A stretch of 64,000 nt of DNA from Trichomonas vaginalis G3 (Eukaryota > Parabasalia > Trichomonadida > Trichomonadidae), in the NCBI RefSeq assembly GCF_026262505.1, contig NC_067205.1, positions 14,322,001 to 14,386,000 on the forward strand. Reading direction: 5' to 3'. The notes below the pieces were generated by a model, which had not been told where the DNA came from, did not search any database, and saw only the letters and a program-made list of their open reading frames with translations. This document shows positions 51,706 to 63,366 of the stretch, in pieces. Both the position numbers and the translations under genes were made by a program. The stretch's first letter is position 1. Every line of letters begins with the position of its first letter.

Positions 51706-54700
51706 TCAGAACTTCAACTTACGAATAAAGCTTGTTTTAGTCGTTATTGAGAAGTTAAACTTCTCTTCAAAGCAAGGTTGACATGACTTACATAAGTCAA
51801 ATCCAATCTCTTGACCATCATGAAGTGCTTTGTAAAGTTTCATTAAACTGAACTCAGAGTCTTTGTCATATGTTCCAACAGGTATGTGAATGTTCTTATC
51901 TTCATTGTAATAGCATTGTATAGCTTCAGGAAACATTTCATTAGCTGTTAAAGCAAGAACGTCTTGTTTTACACCTTTACAACGTGCATGAATGCAACTT
52001 CATTTAAATCGTTAGTGAGTAAGTCTATGTAGTCTTCTTTCCACAAAATATTGACTTGTATGCTAAACTTTGTTTTCCAGGTGTTATTTCTGCGAAGTCA
52101 GAATGGAACTGACCTAATTTTTCCAATAAGTTCTCTACCGTATCTCTTCTTAAACTCTGCTGCAAGCTTTGGTATGTCTTCATTGAAAATATGCATGCTA
52201 TCACAGTCCTGGTAAAATATTTGAAGTCCCATATCTTCAGCAGTACAGAATACTTCACACATTATTCTCTTCGACATAGACAGAATGTTAACACCAAGTG
52301 GACAGAAGTTAAAGTGTCTGCAAATGCTTTTCGTTAGCTTGAAAATAGTTTTATCTGAACCATCCAAACCTTCGAACTTCACTATATGGTTGTAGTTTCT
52401 GATGGCATATCTTATAGCATCTTTGTCATTTACTATGGTTATTTTTGACTCAATAGGAGATAGAATAGTTTTGCCATAAATACTGTTCAGAATGAGCTTT
52501 ATATTTTCTTGCAAAGGATTTCCTTCTTTCTTATACTTTAACCTTAACTCAAACAACTTCTTTACTTCATCTCTTATTCTAATATCTCTGTTTCCATCGT
52601 AATAGTATCCTTGCAACACTTCACATTTGACACCTTGATATTTTATGAGGTCTTGTAATGTTATATGGTCAACATACATTAAACAGCAAGTGTTTGAACT
52701 TCTGGGAACGTTAAGTTCTGGATTTAGTTCAGGGTCACAAACTATTAAAGGAAAGTGTCTATGTATTCCAATCTCTGTTATCTTAATGAGAACAAAGAAG
52801 CCAGACATAAACTTTTCACCAATGGGTTCCTTTTGGTCGTCATCGAATAAATGTCTCATGAGATACTCTGTGCTTAACATTTCTTTCTTCATAACCTTTG
52901 GAATACCTTCTAAAGTATAAAGTCTTGCTATAGCTGATGGATATAATGAAACAGCGTCGAAGTCAGCAATGAGTTTCTTTTCGCTCTTTTGTTTCATGTT
53001 ATCTGACAGCATACATCTTCCACCTTGAATACAGCGTGAAATAAATTCTCTTGGTTTATTTGAGAGGTCATATAAATTTCCATTCGGGAAGTACACTCTG
53101 TTCTCAAACAATTTGTTAGCAATAGAACAAATACTAACGTAGTCATAAACGTTTAAATCAAATTCTTTCAATATGTCATTGCGGAACTTAACAAAACCTT
53201 CTCTTAAAATTCTTACATCTTGTTTGCAATAAAATGTACTATACTTTTCTAAGTCGAAGTGGTTCTCATCTATTCTGCAACCTTTGATGGAATCTATGTT
53301 TTTCATGAATGTTCTATCTCACAAACTTACATGCTTCAGAAATGACACCAGTTCTGTTGTCATTTGCTAACAAAACACTGCTGTAGTAGTTGTATGGAAA
53401 TACTTCTTTCGGTCCTGTTTGTAAGTTAAACATAGCAGGAAATAGTTTAAGCTTCTTATTTATAACACTGTAAGAGTCTTTTATAATAATTGCCCTTCCT
53501 TTATATAAGCCAGTTATTTGCATTGTTCGTGAACCTTTAATGATGGGAGTTCCTTTCACTTCTGTCATGTGTCTTAAGATGAAGTTTATATCATAACTGA
53601 GGTTATGGAAATATATTAAACTCTTGTCAGGAAGTCGTTCCAAAAATTCTGTTGCACAGTTCTGACCCCAAATGCTTTCACTCACTGAACCATCTTCACT
53701 GTCGTAACATATGTTAAAAGCTTTATGAAAGCCATCGGTACTGCACTCAAAGTCAGCAAAGAAAACGTGCTCAGGAATGAACTTGCACTTATTTTTATTT
53801 ACTTCTTTTGACTCGGCTTTCTTCTTCAGTTGTACACAATACTTTGGAGCATATGTCAAATCTTTAAATGGTGCAAGGTTCTGTTTATATAAGTCAGTCG
53901 TATATGTGAAAAGTTCTCCATAAGAAATAGGTTCGAAATATTTGCACTCCCACAATGTTTTCATAACATCCCATAACGGTGTTGTTCTATCATAACGAAC
54001 TACATATTTATCTTCTCTCTTTGTATAAATCTTCATTTGTTTCTCAATGTTCATTCCACCACACTTTCAAGATTTCTATATAGTTGCGAATGAAATATGT
54101 TGTCATTGGTAATCTTTCATTTAGCATGTAGTGGTCTTCAACAAGAAGTAAGTCAATAGTTCGAACAGTTTCACATTCTTTTGGTATGTATCTCTTTATT
54201 TCATTATGTCTTGAGTCATTGAAATAACCAATGGTAACATTAAATGCTATACCTGTTGCGTCAGAAATTTCTTGTACTTTACTTTGAGGAAAGTCTCTAA
54301 CACGAATGACTTCTCTCATGTGGTCAATAGTTTCTTCATTTACTCCAGCCTGAATGCAAGCATAAACGAAACAATTGTCTTCTGTCATAAGTGTTGCAGT
54401 TCTTTTGTTCAGTTCATTGAAGATTTGGTAGCGTTCAAGATTTATAGGTAATGTGCAAAGATACTTCCAGAACTGACCGCTTCTCTTCTTATAAAACTTC
54501 TTTTCACCATTATCTTTCCAAAAGCTTTCTATAAGTGCTGGGTTTCCTGTTTGCTTAAGAGCTTCCAAAATGGCTTTCTGGTCATTTGTCAGTGTGCTTT
54601 CATCTCTATATGGTCTCTTTTTTGGTTTGCCTTTCTTTACATCTGACATCGTTAAGCCTTCATATTCTGTTAAATCATACATCTTTATTTCAGTAAGATT

Positions 54701-55473
54701 CTTTATGTTTGTCAAGAAGAAGTCATAGTGCATTTCAACAATACCTGCAGCATTTGCTTCTATCTCTGATATAAAGTTCTCCTTCAAGAGCTGATGTAGT
54801 AATGTTCCAATATTATTGAGGTTTAACGTAGAACATTCATACTTTCCACCAAGTTTATAACATACCATCCATCTCTGTTGTGAGTTTATTTTAATTTCTC
54901 TAAGAGTCTCATGAAAACCTTACCGAAATGTTTGTGTAAGTAGTCTCTGTTTGGTTCATCTAAAGCTTCGATGTTAAAGTCAATGAGTCTATTGCCTGAC
55001 TTCACATTTCTCTTCCTATTCTCTTCATCTTTCTTTAACCATCTCTCACCTTCTTTTGGTTTGTCGTCAATGGAACGAATGACATCGTTAGCTTTGCGAA
55101 CTTGTTCTATAGCACTTTTAAACATCTCTCTTCTCTGTTGTTTCAGTGTGTCGTCTCTTCTTCTTGTTTCACCAACGTTTGCATTTGTTATGTCAAACAT
55201 TTCTCTTCTTACTTCATGAGGTACTGAACGTCTATGATATAAGTCAATAGCAACGTCATTTAAAGGAAATGCTCTTGCATGGACTTCGTCCTCGCCGCGT
55301 TGCGGCTTTATGAACTCATGAATTCTATCATAACTTATTGCACCATTGTAGTCATTGAGGATGTCAGCGAGTGCTTTTTTGTTTGTTGCGTAATGTTTTG
55401 CAACATCTATGTTAGCTTCTGTAAGAAGTTGTTTTATTTCCGAGTGTTCTAACTTAGACAACTTCCGATACAT
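51706..55473 (-). pseudogene. polB: P2 protein-primed DNA polymerase B
   Basis: The same motifs as in P1: FFADFECSTDG, YFHNLSYDINFIL, STFYCKQDVRIL, DAVSLYPSAIA, KLILNSIYGKT and, as motif C, FYQDCDSMH where P1 has FYSDTDSMH. The N-terminal region lacks the P1 duplication but has an in-frame GC-rich insert (encoding KPQRGEDEVHA) near 55280-55312. The palm is close to P1 except near the C-terminus, where the two diverge. The copy is broken in several places. Confidence 0.88.
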
Positions 55474-55562
55474 CTTTAGTAGGAAATAAAAAAATATTTT
55501 TGAAAAAATTAGATTAGATTTTTTAAAGTTATTTTTCAAAATAATTTAATATTTTTATTTTA

Positions 55563-56036
55563 ATGAAACACATGCAAGATTGCAAGTTCTTTTCATACAA
55601 TGCTCTCGCTACTGCCATCAAGAATGAGTTCAATAATGCTTCAAATGTTAATGTTATCTTTAACAAGAAGTTTGTGAAAGAATCTAAGTTTGGTCAGTAT
55701 GTCAGACCATTAGCTATCGTCATTGACCGCAAACGTTATACTTCACAAGAGTTAGCAGTAGTTTTGAAACAAAAGAGTTTCTTCGTGAATGTCAAAGATA
55801 CTCATTATACTGTTATAAAGAACTCTAATATTGACTTCTTCAGTATTGCTTTAAATCTTTCCGAACAGAAAGAATATAAGAAGGGTGAAACAAATGTGAA
55901 ATATTATCCTTCATCTCTGAAGACAATAACGAACAAAGATGTTATACAGAAATTCTTACCAAAGGTTGAAGAAGCTTCTATTGACATTGACGAAGGAAGT
56001 GAAATGGTTGAAGAAATAGACCCTGAAGCTATTTAA
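55563..56036 (+). CDS. P2 conserved Polinton protein, 157 aa
   Basis: Counterpart of P1 19723-20178 with the same N-terminus MKHMQDCKFFSYNALA. It looks whole and ends in an acidic tail (ASIDIDEGSEMVEEIDPEAI). It is divergent from polymerase B and next to the single GTCACC repeat unit, which keeps the replication-linked context seen in P1. Confidence 0.55.
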   Translation: MKHMQDCKFFSYNALATAIKNEFNNASNVNVIFNKKFVKESKFGQYVRPLAIVIDRKRYTSQELAVVLKQKSFFVNVKDTHYTVIKNSNIDFFSIALNLSEQKEYKKGETNVKYYPSSLKTITNKDVIQKFLPKVEEASIDIDEGSEMVEEIDPEAI

Positions 56037-56042
56037 GCAAAA

Positions 56043-56170
56043 ATATATTTTTGAATAACTGATGGTGTCACTACGTCACCACGTCACCATGTCACCAGGT
56101 TAATTAACTTCTTTTAAAAATGATGACAACATGACATTTTGACAACACAGCAGGATTAATGCAAAAATGA
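56043..56170 (+). repeat. Single GTCACC-rich repeat unit in P2
   Basis: GTCACTACGTCACCACGTCACC followed by AACTTCTTTTAAAAATGATG and CATTTTGACAACACAGCAGG, a diverged version of the P1 arrays. Only one unit, with no primase-helicase next to it. Confidence 0.7.
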
Positions 56171-56350
56171 ATGTTATCGTTTATGTTATCGTTTATGTTA
56201 TCGTTAATGTTATCGTTTATGTTATCGTTAATGTTATCAGTGTCGAACATAATTGACATGGAGCATTTATGTTATCGTTTATGTTATCGTTTATGTTATC
56301 GTTTATGTTATCGTTTATGTTATCGTTAATGTTATCGTTAATGCTTACAG
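56166..56350 (+). repeat. 12-bp minisatellite GTTATCGTTTAT/GTTATCGTTAAT
   Basis: About a dozen units of GTTATCGTT(T/A)AT, interrupted by GTGTCGAACATAATTGAC, which occurs near 56240 and again near 56352. P1 has one unit (TTATCGTTAATG near 16693) at the corresponding edge of its accessory bay. A further 23-bp repeat (CGTTAATGTTGTCGTGACTT) follows at 56484-56570. Confidence 0.8.
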
Positions 56351-56421
56351 TGTCGAACATAATTGACGTAGGATTCATGACTTCTTCGTAAATGAGTGTA
56401 AATATAGCACAAAAATATATT

Positions 56422-56475
56422 TTAGGTGAAGAGGTGAGATCTCACCCGTTTTTTCACCTCTTTTTTCACCTCATT
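56422..56475. promoter_or_regulatory. Palindrome box in the P2 accessory bay (1)
   Basis: GGTGAGATCTCACC at 56433-56446 with TTTAGGTGAAGA before and CGTTTTTTCACC units after. No accessory gene start lies within 150 bp, so this one may mark a lost gene. Confidence 0.55.
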
Positions 56476-56483
56476 CTCTCTTC

Positions 56484-56570
56484 GTTAATGTTGTCGTGAC
56501 TTCATCGTTAATGTTGTCGTGACTTCATCGTTAATGTTGTCGTGACTTCTTCGTTAATGTTGTCGTGACT
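56484..56570 (+). repeat. 23-bp tandem repeat, about four units
   Basis: CGTTAATGTTGTCGTGACTT(C/T)ATCGTT repeated up to the end of the KilA-N gene's 3' side. Confidence 0.7.
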
Positions 56571-57398
56571 TTATTCTTCCTCTTTGAAGTTATCGAAATA
56601 TTCTGTTATTTTTTCCTTCAGTAATGTTAAGTCTTCTTTGAATGTAAGTATTGTGCAACCTTTGATGTCATAGTGTGTTTGAGGAAGAGTATTTTTGACA
56701 ATTTCCTTTATTTGCTCATTCGGTGTCATTGAAATCGGTAAGTTTTCACGATAGAACCAGTTTCTGTCAGATTTATATATTTTAGCTAAGTCATAAAAGC
56801 TCTTGTTGTTTCTTCTGACTAAATGCAACATAACCATATCTTTATCTTCTTCTTTCTCCAATTCTTCAGTATATATCATATACCTATAACTCTTTTCCTT
56901 TCCTTTTGGTACGAACGCGGTATTCTTTTCTGTATGCTTTTGTCTTTGGATTCAATGACTTCATCTTTTGCTTGAAGTTTCTTTTCCATCTCTCCACGTT
57001 CTGCTTTATATAGTTCATCTAAACATCATGAAAATATAACAAGCATAACGAGGTGAAGCCCACATTGCTACAGCATTTACTAAAAGTCTATGAACATAAT
57101 AACCTTTCAAACCAGGAGCCAAATTCTTGCGATTTTCATACGGAATCTCTTCTCTCGGTTTTCCGAGGGAAGCAATCATATGAAGGAAATTCTTCTAAAA
57201 GTTCTTTTGCCTGTTGGTTTCAAACCAATGATATGCTTGCTTTGTAGAACGAAGAGCATTCATTATACTTTGCATTTGGTACATGTCATCTTTGACTGAA
57301 CGAATGAGACGTAACTGTTTGTTATACTGTATGTACTCGTATTCTTCATTTATAGCTTCATGGACTATAACTGTTGTTGTGTTCTCTGATGTTGACAT
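56571..57398 (-). pseudogene. P2 KilA-N protein with DUF3627-like tail, broken
   Basis: The N-terminus has MSTSENTTTVIVHEAINEEY and a region RLIRSVKDDMYQMQSIMNAL that fits the start of a KilA-N domain. APGLKGYYVHRLLVNAVAMW (near 57060-57120) is the conserved later part of the domain. A charged coil follows (EMEKKLQAKDEVIESKDKS). The C-terminal section (MVMLHLVRRNNKSFYDLAKI ... RNWFYRENLPISMTPNEQ) matches the tail module found on many trichomonad and insect-virus KilA-N proteins. It is preceded by the palindrome at 57518 and a TTTTTTATCC box. Broken in several places. Confidence 0.65.
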
Positions 57399-57506
57399 TA
57401 CTGTTTCTTATATACAGGATAAAAAATTTGTTAGAAAAAAATTAGCGTTATTTTTATCTTTTATGAAAATTCATGAAATTTGGTCATTTTTCAGCAAAAA
57501 TATAAT

Positions 57507-57565
57507 TTAGGTGAAGAGGTGAGATCTCACCCGTTTTTTCACCTGTTTTTTCACCTCTTTTTTCA
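57507..57565. promoter_or_regulatory. Palindrome box before the P2 KilA-N gene
   Basis: GGTGAGATCTCACC at 57518-57531, 120 bp upstream of the KilA-N start at 57398, with three T6-CACC units on the distal side. Confidence 0.6.
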
Positions 57566-58502
57566 CAAGCGTTTTACATGAATTGTACGATGTATATTTG
57601 AAATCCTAAACAGTTTTGTAGCTTCTATTTCTTCGCTGAGGATATCTAATGTTTTAACGATGCCGAAGGTTTCTTTATATTTCTTCTTGACGTCAGACAG
57701 AAGGAAATCTTCTGCTGTTGGATAGTTTTTGTTCAGAAATTCTAACATATCCATTTTATCTTCTGCTGGCTTTTCTGCTTCTTTCTTTAAGTCTGCATAG
57801 TCGTTTCGCATTCTTTCTATCTCTTTGACTGAGTAGTTATATTTTCTTATTGCTGCTTTACATTTTGAACATTGCGGATTCATTTTTGCGTTATACATTG
57901 AAATAAAACCAGCTAGAACAACTAAGGCGTCAATGGTTTCTTTAACTCAAAAGCTGCTGGTTTATCTGTTCATGCCCATTACCTTACCTCTTCTATCTTT
58001 ATCTCTTATTTCCCAAACACATTTTGCAACTAATGAAACAAAGTTATCGTATGTCTTAAACTCCACCGATTTATATATGTCAGAAATATTTTTATAAACC
58101 ATGTCTCAATCTTTGTCCATAACTTTATGGTTGCAATGATATCCTAGAAACTCATAATTTACTTTACGTATGAATTTCTTTATTTCTACTGAGTCAGTGG
58201 TTTCACTTCTATTTCGTCGAATTCAGGAATAGTTAGTTTTTGCTGTGGATTTCAGGCAATTTGGGTAAATGGTCAATAATGTCCTGCATTTCATAAAGAT
58301 TACTGTTCATTGTTTCATCTTTCGCACTACAGTCTAAATTACTTGTTAAAAGTTCTTGCTTTATCTTCTGGATTTCTGTTTCAAAAGTATATGAAGAAGG
58401 AATAAAGCTTTTCATCTCTACCAACATTGACGTAGGATTCATGACTAGCGAGTTTGGTGCTGTAGTTGTTTGAATTGTTGTTGTGCCGATTGTTGAAATC
58501 AT
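57563..58502 (-). pseudogene. P2 accessory gene region, unknown, broken
   Basis: An ATG near 58500 (MISTIGTTTIQTTTAPNS) follows the usual T-rich leader. Degraded coding stretches follow, and the last part (57563-57898) reads PQCSKCKAAIRKYNYSVKEI ... EFLNKNYPTAEDFLLSDVKK. The Cys pair and the helical charged segment suggest a small zinc- or DNA-binding accessory protein. The start resembles those of neighbouring KilA-N genes (Thr-rich), so a shared leader is possible. No family was recognised. Confidence 0.35.
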
Positions 58503-58564
58503 ATCTTTTATACAAAATAAAAAAATAAATAAAAAAACTTCAAGCAGTTCTGTTTCAGCAGCTC

Positions 58565-59039
58565 TCATATCATTAACAAACACAACCTTGACTCTATTGA
58601 CTGTACTGTCAATCTTTGAGTTATATTATATGTCCTTCCTATCTTATATCTTTTTGTGTTGAAGTCCTTCGGTTTCTGAACGATGTAAAGTAAGCCTTCA
58701 CTGCAACGTTCCGTATCGAATGAACCATATGTTATGAAGTTATATCCAACAACAGGGTCTAACCATAACAAAACTATTGGTATAAGACTTTTGTCTATAA
58801 GATATGCTTCTTGTTCCATGAAATGCTACTGATATCATAAGCTCAGGATTTCTTGTCAAAATTTTCTGAGTTGAAGCATTTCTAACCCAGTCGTTTGTTT
58901 TCTTTCCAGATGGAGATATAATGTCTGACAAAGAATATTTATTGTATTTCTTTGAGTATCTTACGTTTAAATCACCAATTCTAACCACTTTGGTGTCATT
59001 GTCAATCTTTCTAACTGTTTCAAACTCAATGTTTGACAT
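58565..59039 (-). pseudogene. P2 KilA-N protein with GIY-YIG-like (T5orf172) tail, broken
   Basis: The ATG at 59039 starts MSNIEFETVRKIDNDTKVVR; the frame opens at a TTG at 59057 as in the P1 KilA-N gene. The KilA-N domain has YNKYSLSDIISPSGKKTNDW and the later phrase AYLIDKSLIPIVLLWLDPVV. GLLYIVQKPKDF...RYKIGRTYNITQRL follows, the pattern of the T5orf172 branch of GIY-YIG nucleases (YIV...YKIGRT...R). It occupies the slot right after the integrase, as the P1 KilA-N gene does. Broken. Confidence 0.6.
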
Positions 59040-59148
59040 TTCTGTCTTTACATACAAAATAAAAAAATAAAACTAACTTTATTTTTTCTATCTTAAGGAA
59101 ATTCATGAAAATTCACGAGAAAGCTAAAGCAATCTGAGCCGCTAAGCG

Positions 59149-59205
59149 GCGAGGGTGAAAAAACAGGTGAAAAAAGAGGTGAGATCTCACCTCTTCACCT
59201 AAATT
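59149..59205. promoter_or_regulatory. Palindrome box between the P2 integrase and KilA-N genes
   Basis: GGTGAGATCTCACC at 59178-59191, 139 bp from the ATG at 59039 (121 bp from the frame start). A GC-rich mini-hairpin (GCCGCTAAGCGGC, 59139-59151) abuts it. Confidence 0.6.
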
Positions 59206-59289
59206 ATATTTTTTGGTGTAAATAAATGGTACCATTAATGATATCATGACTGTTCTCATTCATGTCTGATTTACATCTAATGAAAAAGT

Positions 59290-60365
59290 TTAGAAGAATT
59301 TTCTTATTCTTTCTGGCTTATTTTTGTCTTTCCAGTACTCCCGCTCTAATGGTCCCAGATGTGTTGACTTTGACTCTCTCAAGTTCTTAGATGGTATAAC
59401 ATCTTCAACGCCTCCTTCATATCTTACTTTATAAGTGTCATCGTTTATGTTATAGCCAAGTATTTCAATAACCACTCCTCGCTTTGCTTCGTCAATGTTT
59501 CAGCAAGTTTGCATTACTACTTTCGACTAATTTGTGACGAGGGTAAAACGCAATAGAGTCGTCAGCAGCTTTTATAAGATATCCATTACCTTGCGTAGAG
59601 TCTACGATATATTAGTTTCTACTTAACCTTAAACGTTTCTTTGTCAACGGCTTGTCGTCAAGAACTACACGAACTTTTTACCAGGAATGAGGGTTAAATT
59701 GTGTTGAATTTCTGATATTTTGTGTTTGGCTTCGTTTCTTTGTATATACTTTTTCTTGTTGTTGTGTCATGAATTGGTTATGTCCTTTGTAGAATGTGTT
59801 GAGGAATAATATACTTCGAGAAAAATGTTTCATTGTTTCTTCGGTTAAAGTCTCGCTCTTGGTTAAATCTCTGAGAGTCCTTATGAAGCGTTTATGATGC
59901 CGAGTATGTATGGTTATGTCTTCAGTAGTGTAGTGAGTTATGTTATGCTTAATGAGAAATTCTGTGATTTCATTGCTGAGGTATGCACTGTCTTGGTCTG
60001 ATGTTAAAGTACTTGGGTTATGTTCTGCTACAAAACTTTTGTAAAACTCTTAACACTTCACGAGTTCCTTTATTTTTCATTGGATATGCATATGCTTTAC
60101 GAGTGTTAACAATTAATGAAGATGAGGAATGGTTTATGTCCTCCTTTTCTGCTTTGAATAGAGTGTCAAATTGGTATGCGTCAGGAGTTGTTGGAGTAAA
60201 TTGGTAAAAAGTAGTCGTAAGGGTTTATTTTTGTTGATGTACAACATTTTTGTCAAAGAACCTTTTCACTTCAGCTCTGTTAGTAAATCCCCAACTCTTT
60301 GCAGCTTCATTGAACTTCTTAAATGACCACCATGGATGTTGTTCGAATACTTCTTTCAAGCTCAT
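59290..60365 (-). pseudogene. P2 Polinton integrase, broken
   Basis: Counterpart of P1 14724-15808 with the same N-terminus (MSLKEVFEQHPWWSFKKFNE) and the chromodomain-like C-terminus (GYNINDDTYKVRYEGGVEDV). More degraded than the P1 copy. Confidence 0.8.
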
Positions 60366-60404
60366 TATGTAAAGTTAAAGATTTTATTCAAGGCTCAAGC
60401 GCGT

Positions 60405-63349
60405 TCATTGAACACGGTACCATGCGAATACAGTCACAAATGGTGGCATATAATCTGCACCCGAGCCTGTTGGATTTGTTGTGAAAGTGTGTGAATGATT
60501 TCCTCCTGGTTCAGTTGGTCGAAAAATCTTTTTTGCTGCATTGTTATAAGATGGAGATAAAACATCATTGCCAGCTTCATACTCTGAGTTGTATAATGGG
60601 TGGTCTCTTAATGAGTGGCTATGGTCGCCAGAAAAGTTTGTAGTTCCTGTATGAGTGTGTGGTGGAAGGTTTGCTTCTTTAATTTTCTTCGAACCTCCCG
60701 TTTGCTTTGAAGAGTCAGCACAGTATAAGAATTTGTCTACAATCTGTTCCCACGTACCAAAACCTAAAACTGTTTCTGGATTTGTTGAGTTCATTGACGT
60801 ATAAATAGAACCAACGGGATATAATGTTTGAAGTATTTCTGTCTTTAATGTTTGAAGCTCTGTTTTGTCTGCTTTCTTATCATATAAATCTTGAGCAGTG
60901 AATTTAACATTATTTTCATCATCCATGACATAAACATTTTTACAGCTAATTTCTTTCTTCGTTGTTATGTTTTCATTCGATGTTAAACCTTGTGGAAAGT
61001 TAGGAGGTTATAATATAATGCATCCCCACCAGTTCCGCCAACCGTTCCTTCAATACTTTCTATAGCAACAGTTGAGAAGGAGTTATGTGTATGTTCTTTA
61101 TCTGCTTTCTTATCTAACATTGCTGGTAGTTCATGTGTTTCAAAGTTTCTGACATGACCTTCAATGTTCATACATTTACTATTTAAGGAGTTTAGTGTAT
61201 CTTTTACGCTTGTACTTGGATTCTCTAAAGGTGCACTTGAACCAAGGGTATAGTTTAATATTATGTCGTCTGCTCTAACAGTAGTGAAGGATTTATGTGT
61301 ATGGTTCTTGTCGGCTTTACTGTCTAATGTAGCTTGAAGTTCATTTATATCGGAGATGTTGTGTTTATGAGATTTCAAAACTTTGTTCATTGCTTCGAGT
61401 TCAACTTTGTCAGCTTTACTTTTAATAGCATCTTCAAAAGTTATTTTTGCCTTAACTCTCAATGTAAATCTTGGTTCAACTAATACACCTTTAACAGAGA
61501 AAGTAGAGGCATAAATTTCATCGTTATAACTAAATGCTTCTAGCGCTTTACCGTGTCATAATGTACAGTACAGCTTATGTCATAACCTTTAGCACGAATG
61601 TATTTATATCTTCTTTCATTAACATCTTCAGTGCTTATTTGTTCATCCTGTGTTAAATATCCATGGTAGTCCGTTATAATCTGTTCGTCTGAAGTTATAT
61701 AATGAACGTGGTTCTTGACTTTATCACTCAGAGCTAAAAGCTCATTTTTGTCTGCTTTTTCGGCTAATTTCTCATTAACATCATTCACTTCTAATTCAAC
61801 TCTTCCGCCAGAACTCTTATTATCATTAATCTTTTTCATTAATTCGGTAATTACGTCATAAAGACTATATTCTGTTTTCGGTTTTGTAAATAATGAGTCA
61901 AAATTTCTTTTCATCATTACATCGCTGACATTAATGATATCACCAATTCCTTTTTCATTTATTCTCTTCATTAATTCTGCAATAATGACGAATATATAAT
62001 CTGTTAATTTATTCTCTTCATCGAGGGTTATAGAATGTTTTGAAATTGAATCATTAACTCCTCTAAATAAATCAATAACTTCAGGATACACGTTTTTAAT
62101 GTCTCGAATAACCCGACCAGTATCCTGTTGTTCATGTTCTTCGTTCCCGTCGTTACGTGGTTTTATATCTCTAACCATCATCAACGCAGCCATAACCGGA
62201 GGGTTTGTTGCTATCTGTTCGAAAATCCGTCTTTGTGTTTGTTAAAACATTTGAAACAAGTCTTTTAAAACCATCTACAAAATTTCCTGTTTCACCTAAT
62301 GTTCTTGCAGCATTTACAAGCTCACCCATTCCCGCTTTTGACCCCAAAAACGTCCATATTGCATTTATTTCACTCTGTATAGTTGTCCATTCAGCGAAAC
62401 TAACACCCGCATTCGCTAAGCTGAAAATGAAATTCAGTGGATCGAACTTAATTCCACCTTCTTTTTCAATTTCAACGAACTCACTAACATGAGATTTTAA
62501 GTATTCTTTCGTTAAAATTGTTTTCCCCGATGTTATGTCATTAACGAAACTATCACCGTCAAAAGTTAACGAATTCAATTTCGTCGTTGATGCTTTTATT
62601 TCATACACCGCTTTATCAATAGTTTTTGGCTCACCTTCTTTAGAAGCATATGAAACATTAATGAATGAATTATATGTATTCGTGAATGAATTAAAATCAA
62701 TGATTTTCATTAATGACGCCTTTAATGATTCATTTACTGTTGAATCCCTTAAAGTAATTAATGAACTGTCATTTATGAAAGGTACACTGCAAACCGTCGA
62801 GTTTGGATCAAATGCTGTAGTTGGTGCAGGAATATTAATGATATAAGTCATTAAATCATTAAGTGACGTAAATAATGTTGTCGTTTTTGATTTAATTTCT
62901 TTAGCATCTGTTATATATGGTAATTTTATTTCTGTAGTTTCTGAATTAAAGATATTCGCTAAAATGTTTTGTAAACTGTTTTGAACAGCTGTGTAAACCG
63001 TTGAATCCGGAACTCTTACGATTTCACCGTCCTTAATAAAAGGCATTGCACATGGTGTAGTGCTTGGGTCAAATCTTTTTGGGTTATGATTCAACATATA
63101 TTCTAATGCTTCATAAACAGACCTATATACTGTTGTGTTATCTTTTTCAATAATTTCACCGTCCTTTATAAACGGCATAGTACATGGAGTTAAAATAGGG
63201 TCGAACTTTTCATAGTCCTTCCATGTTATGTATTTCTCAGTATTTCCATCAGAAATAACAATATATTTGTCAGTAAGTGTGAGAGAGTATTGACCAAAAT
63301 ATAAACGTTTAGCTCTGTCAGCTTCATACGCATATGCAGCTATACTCAT
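60405..63349 (-). pseudogene. P2 phage-like receptor-binding fibre, different shaft
   Basis: The N-terminus MSIAAYAYEADRAKR matches P1, but the next ~350 residues differ. Four ~45-residue repeats follow the pattern FDP..TPC.MPFIKDGEI...STVY.....L...L, and there is no collagen run. The later parts rejoin P1: KADKVELEAMNKVLKSHKHN repeats, then the tip TLYPVGSIYTSMNSTNPETV...GFGTWEQI with ANLPPHTHTGTTNFSGDHSH and an MPPFVTVFAWYRVQ end, as in short tail fibres of phages. Probably a receptor-binding fibre. Broken in a few places. Confidence 0.7.
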
Positions 63350-63366
63350 ATTTTAATGAGAATAAA

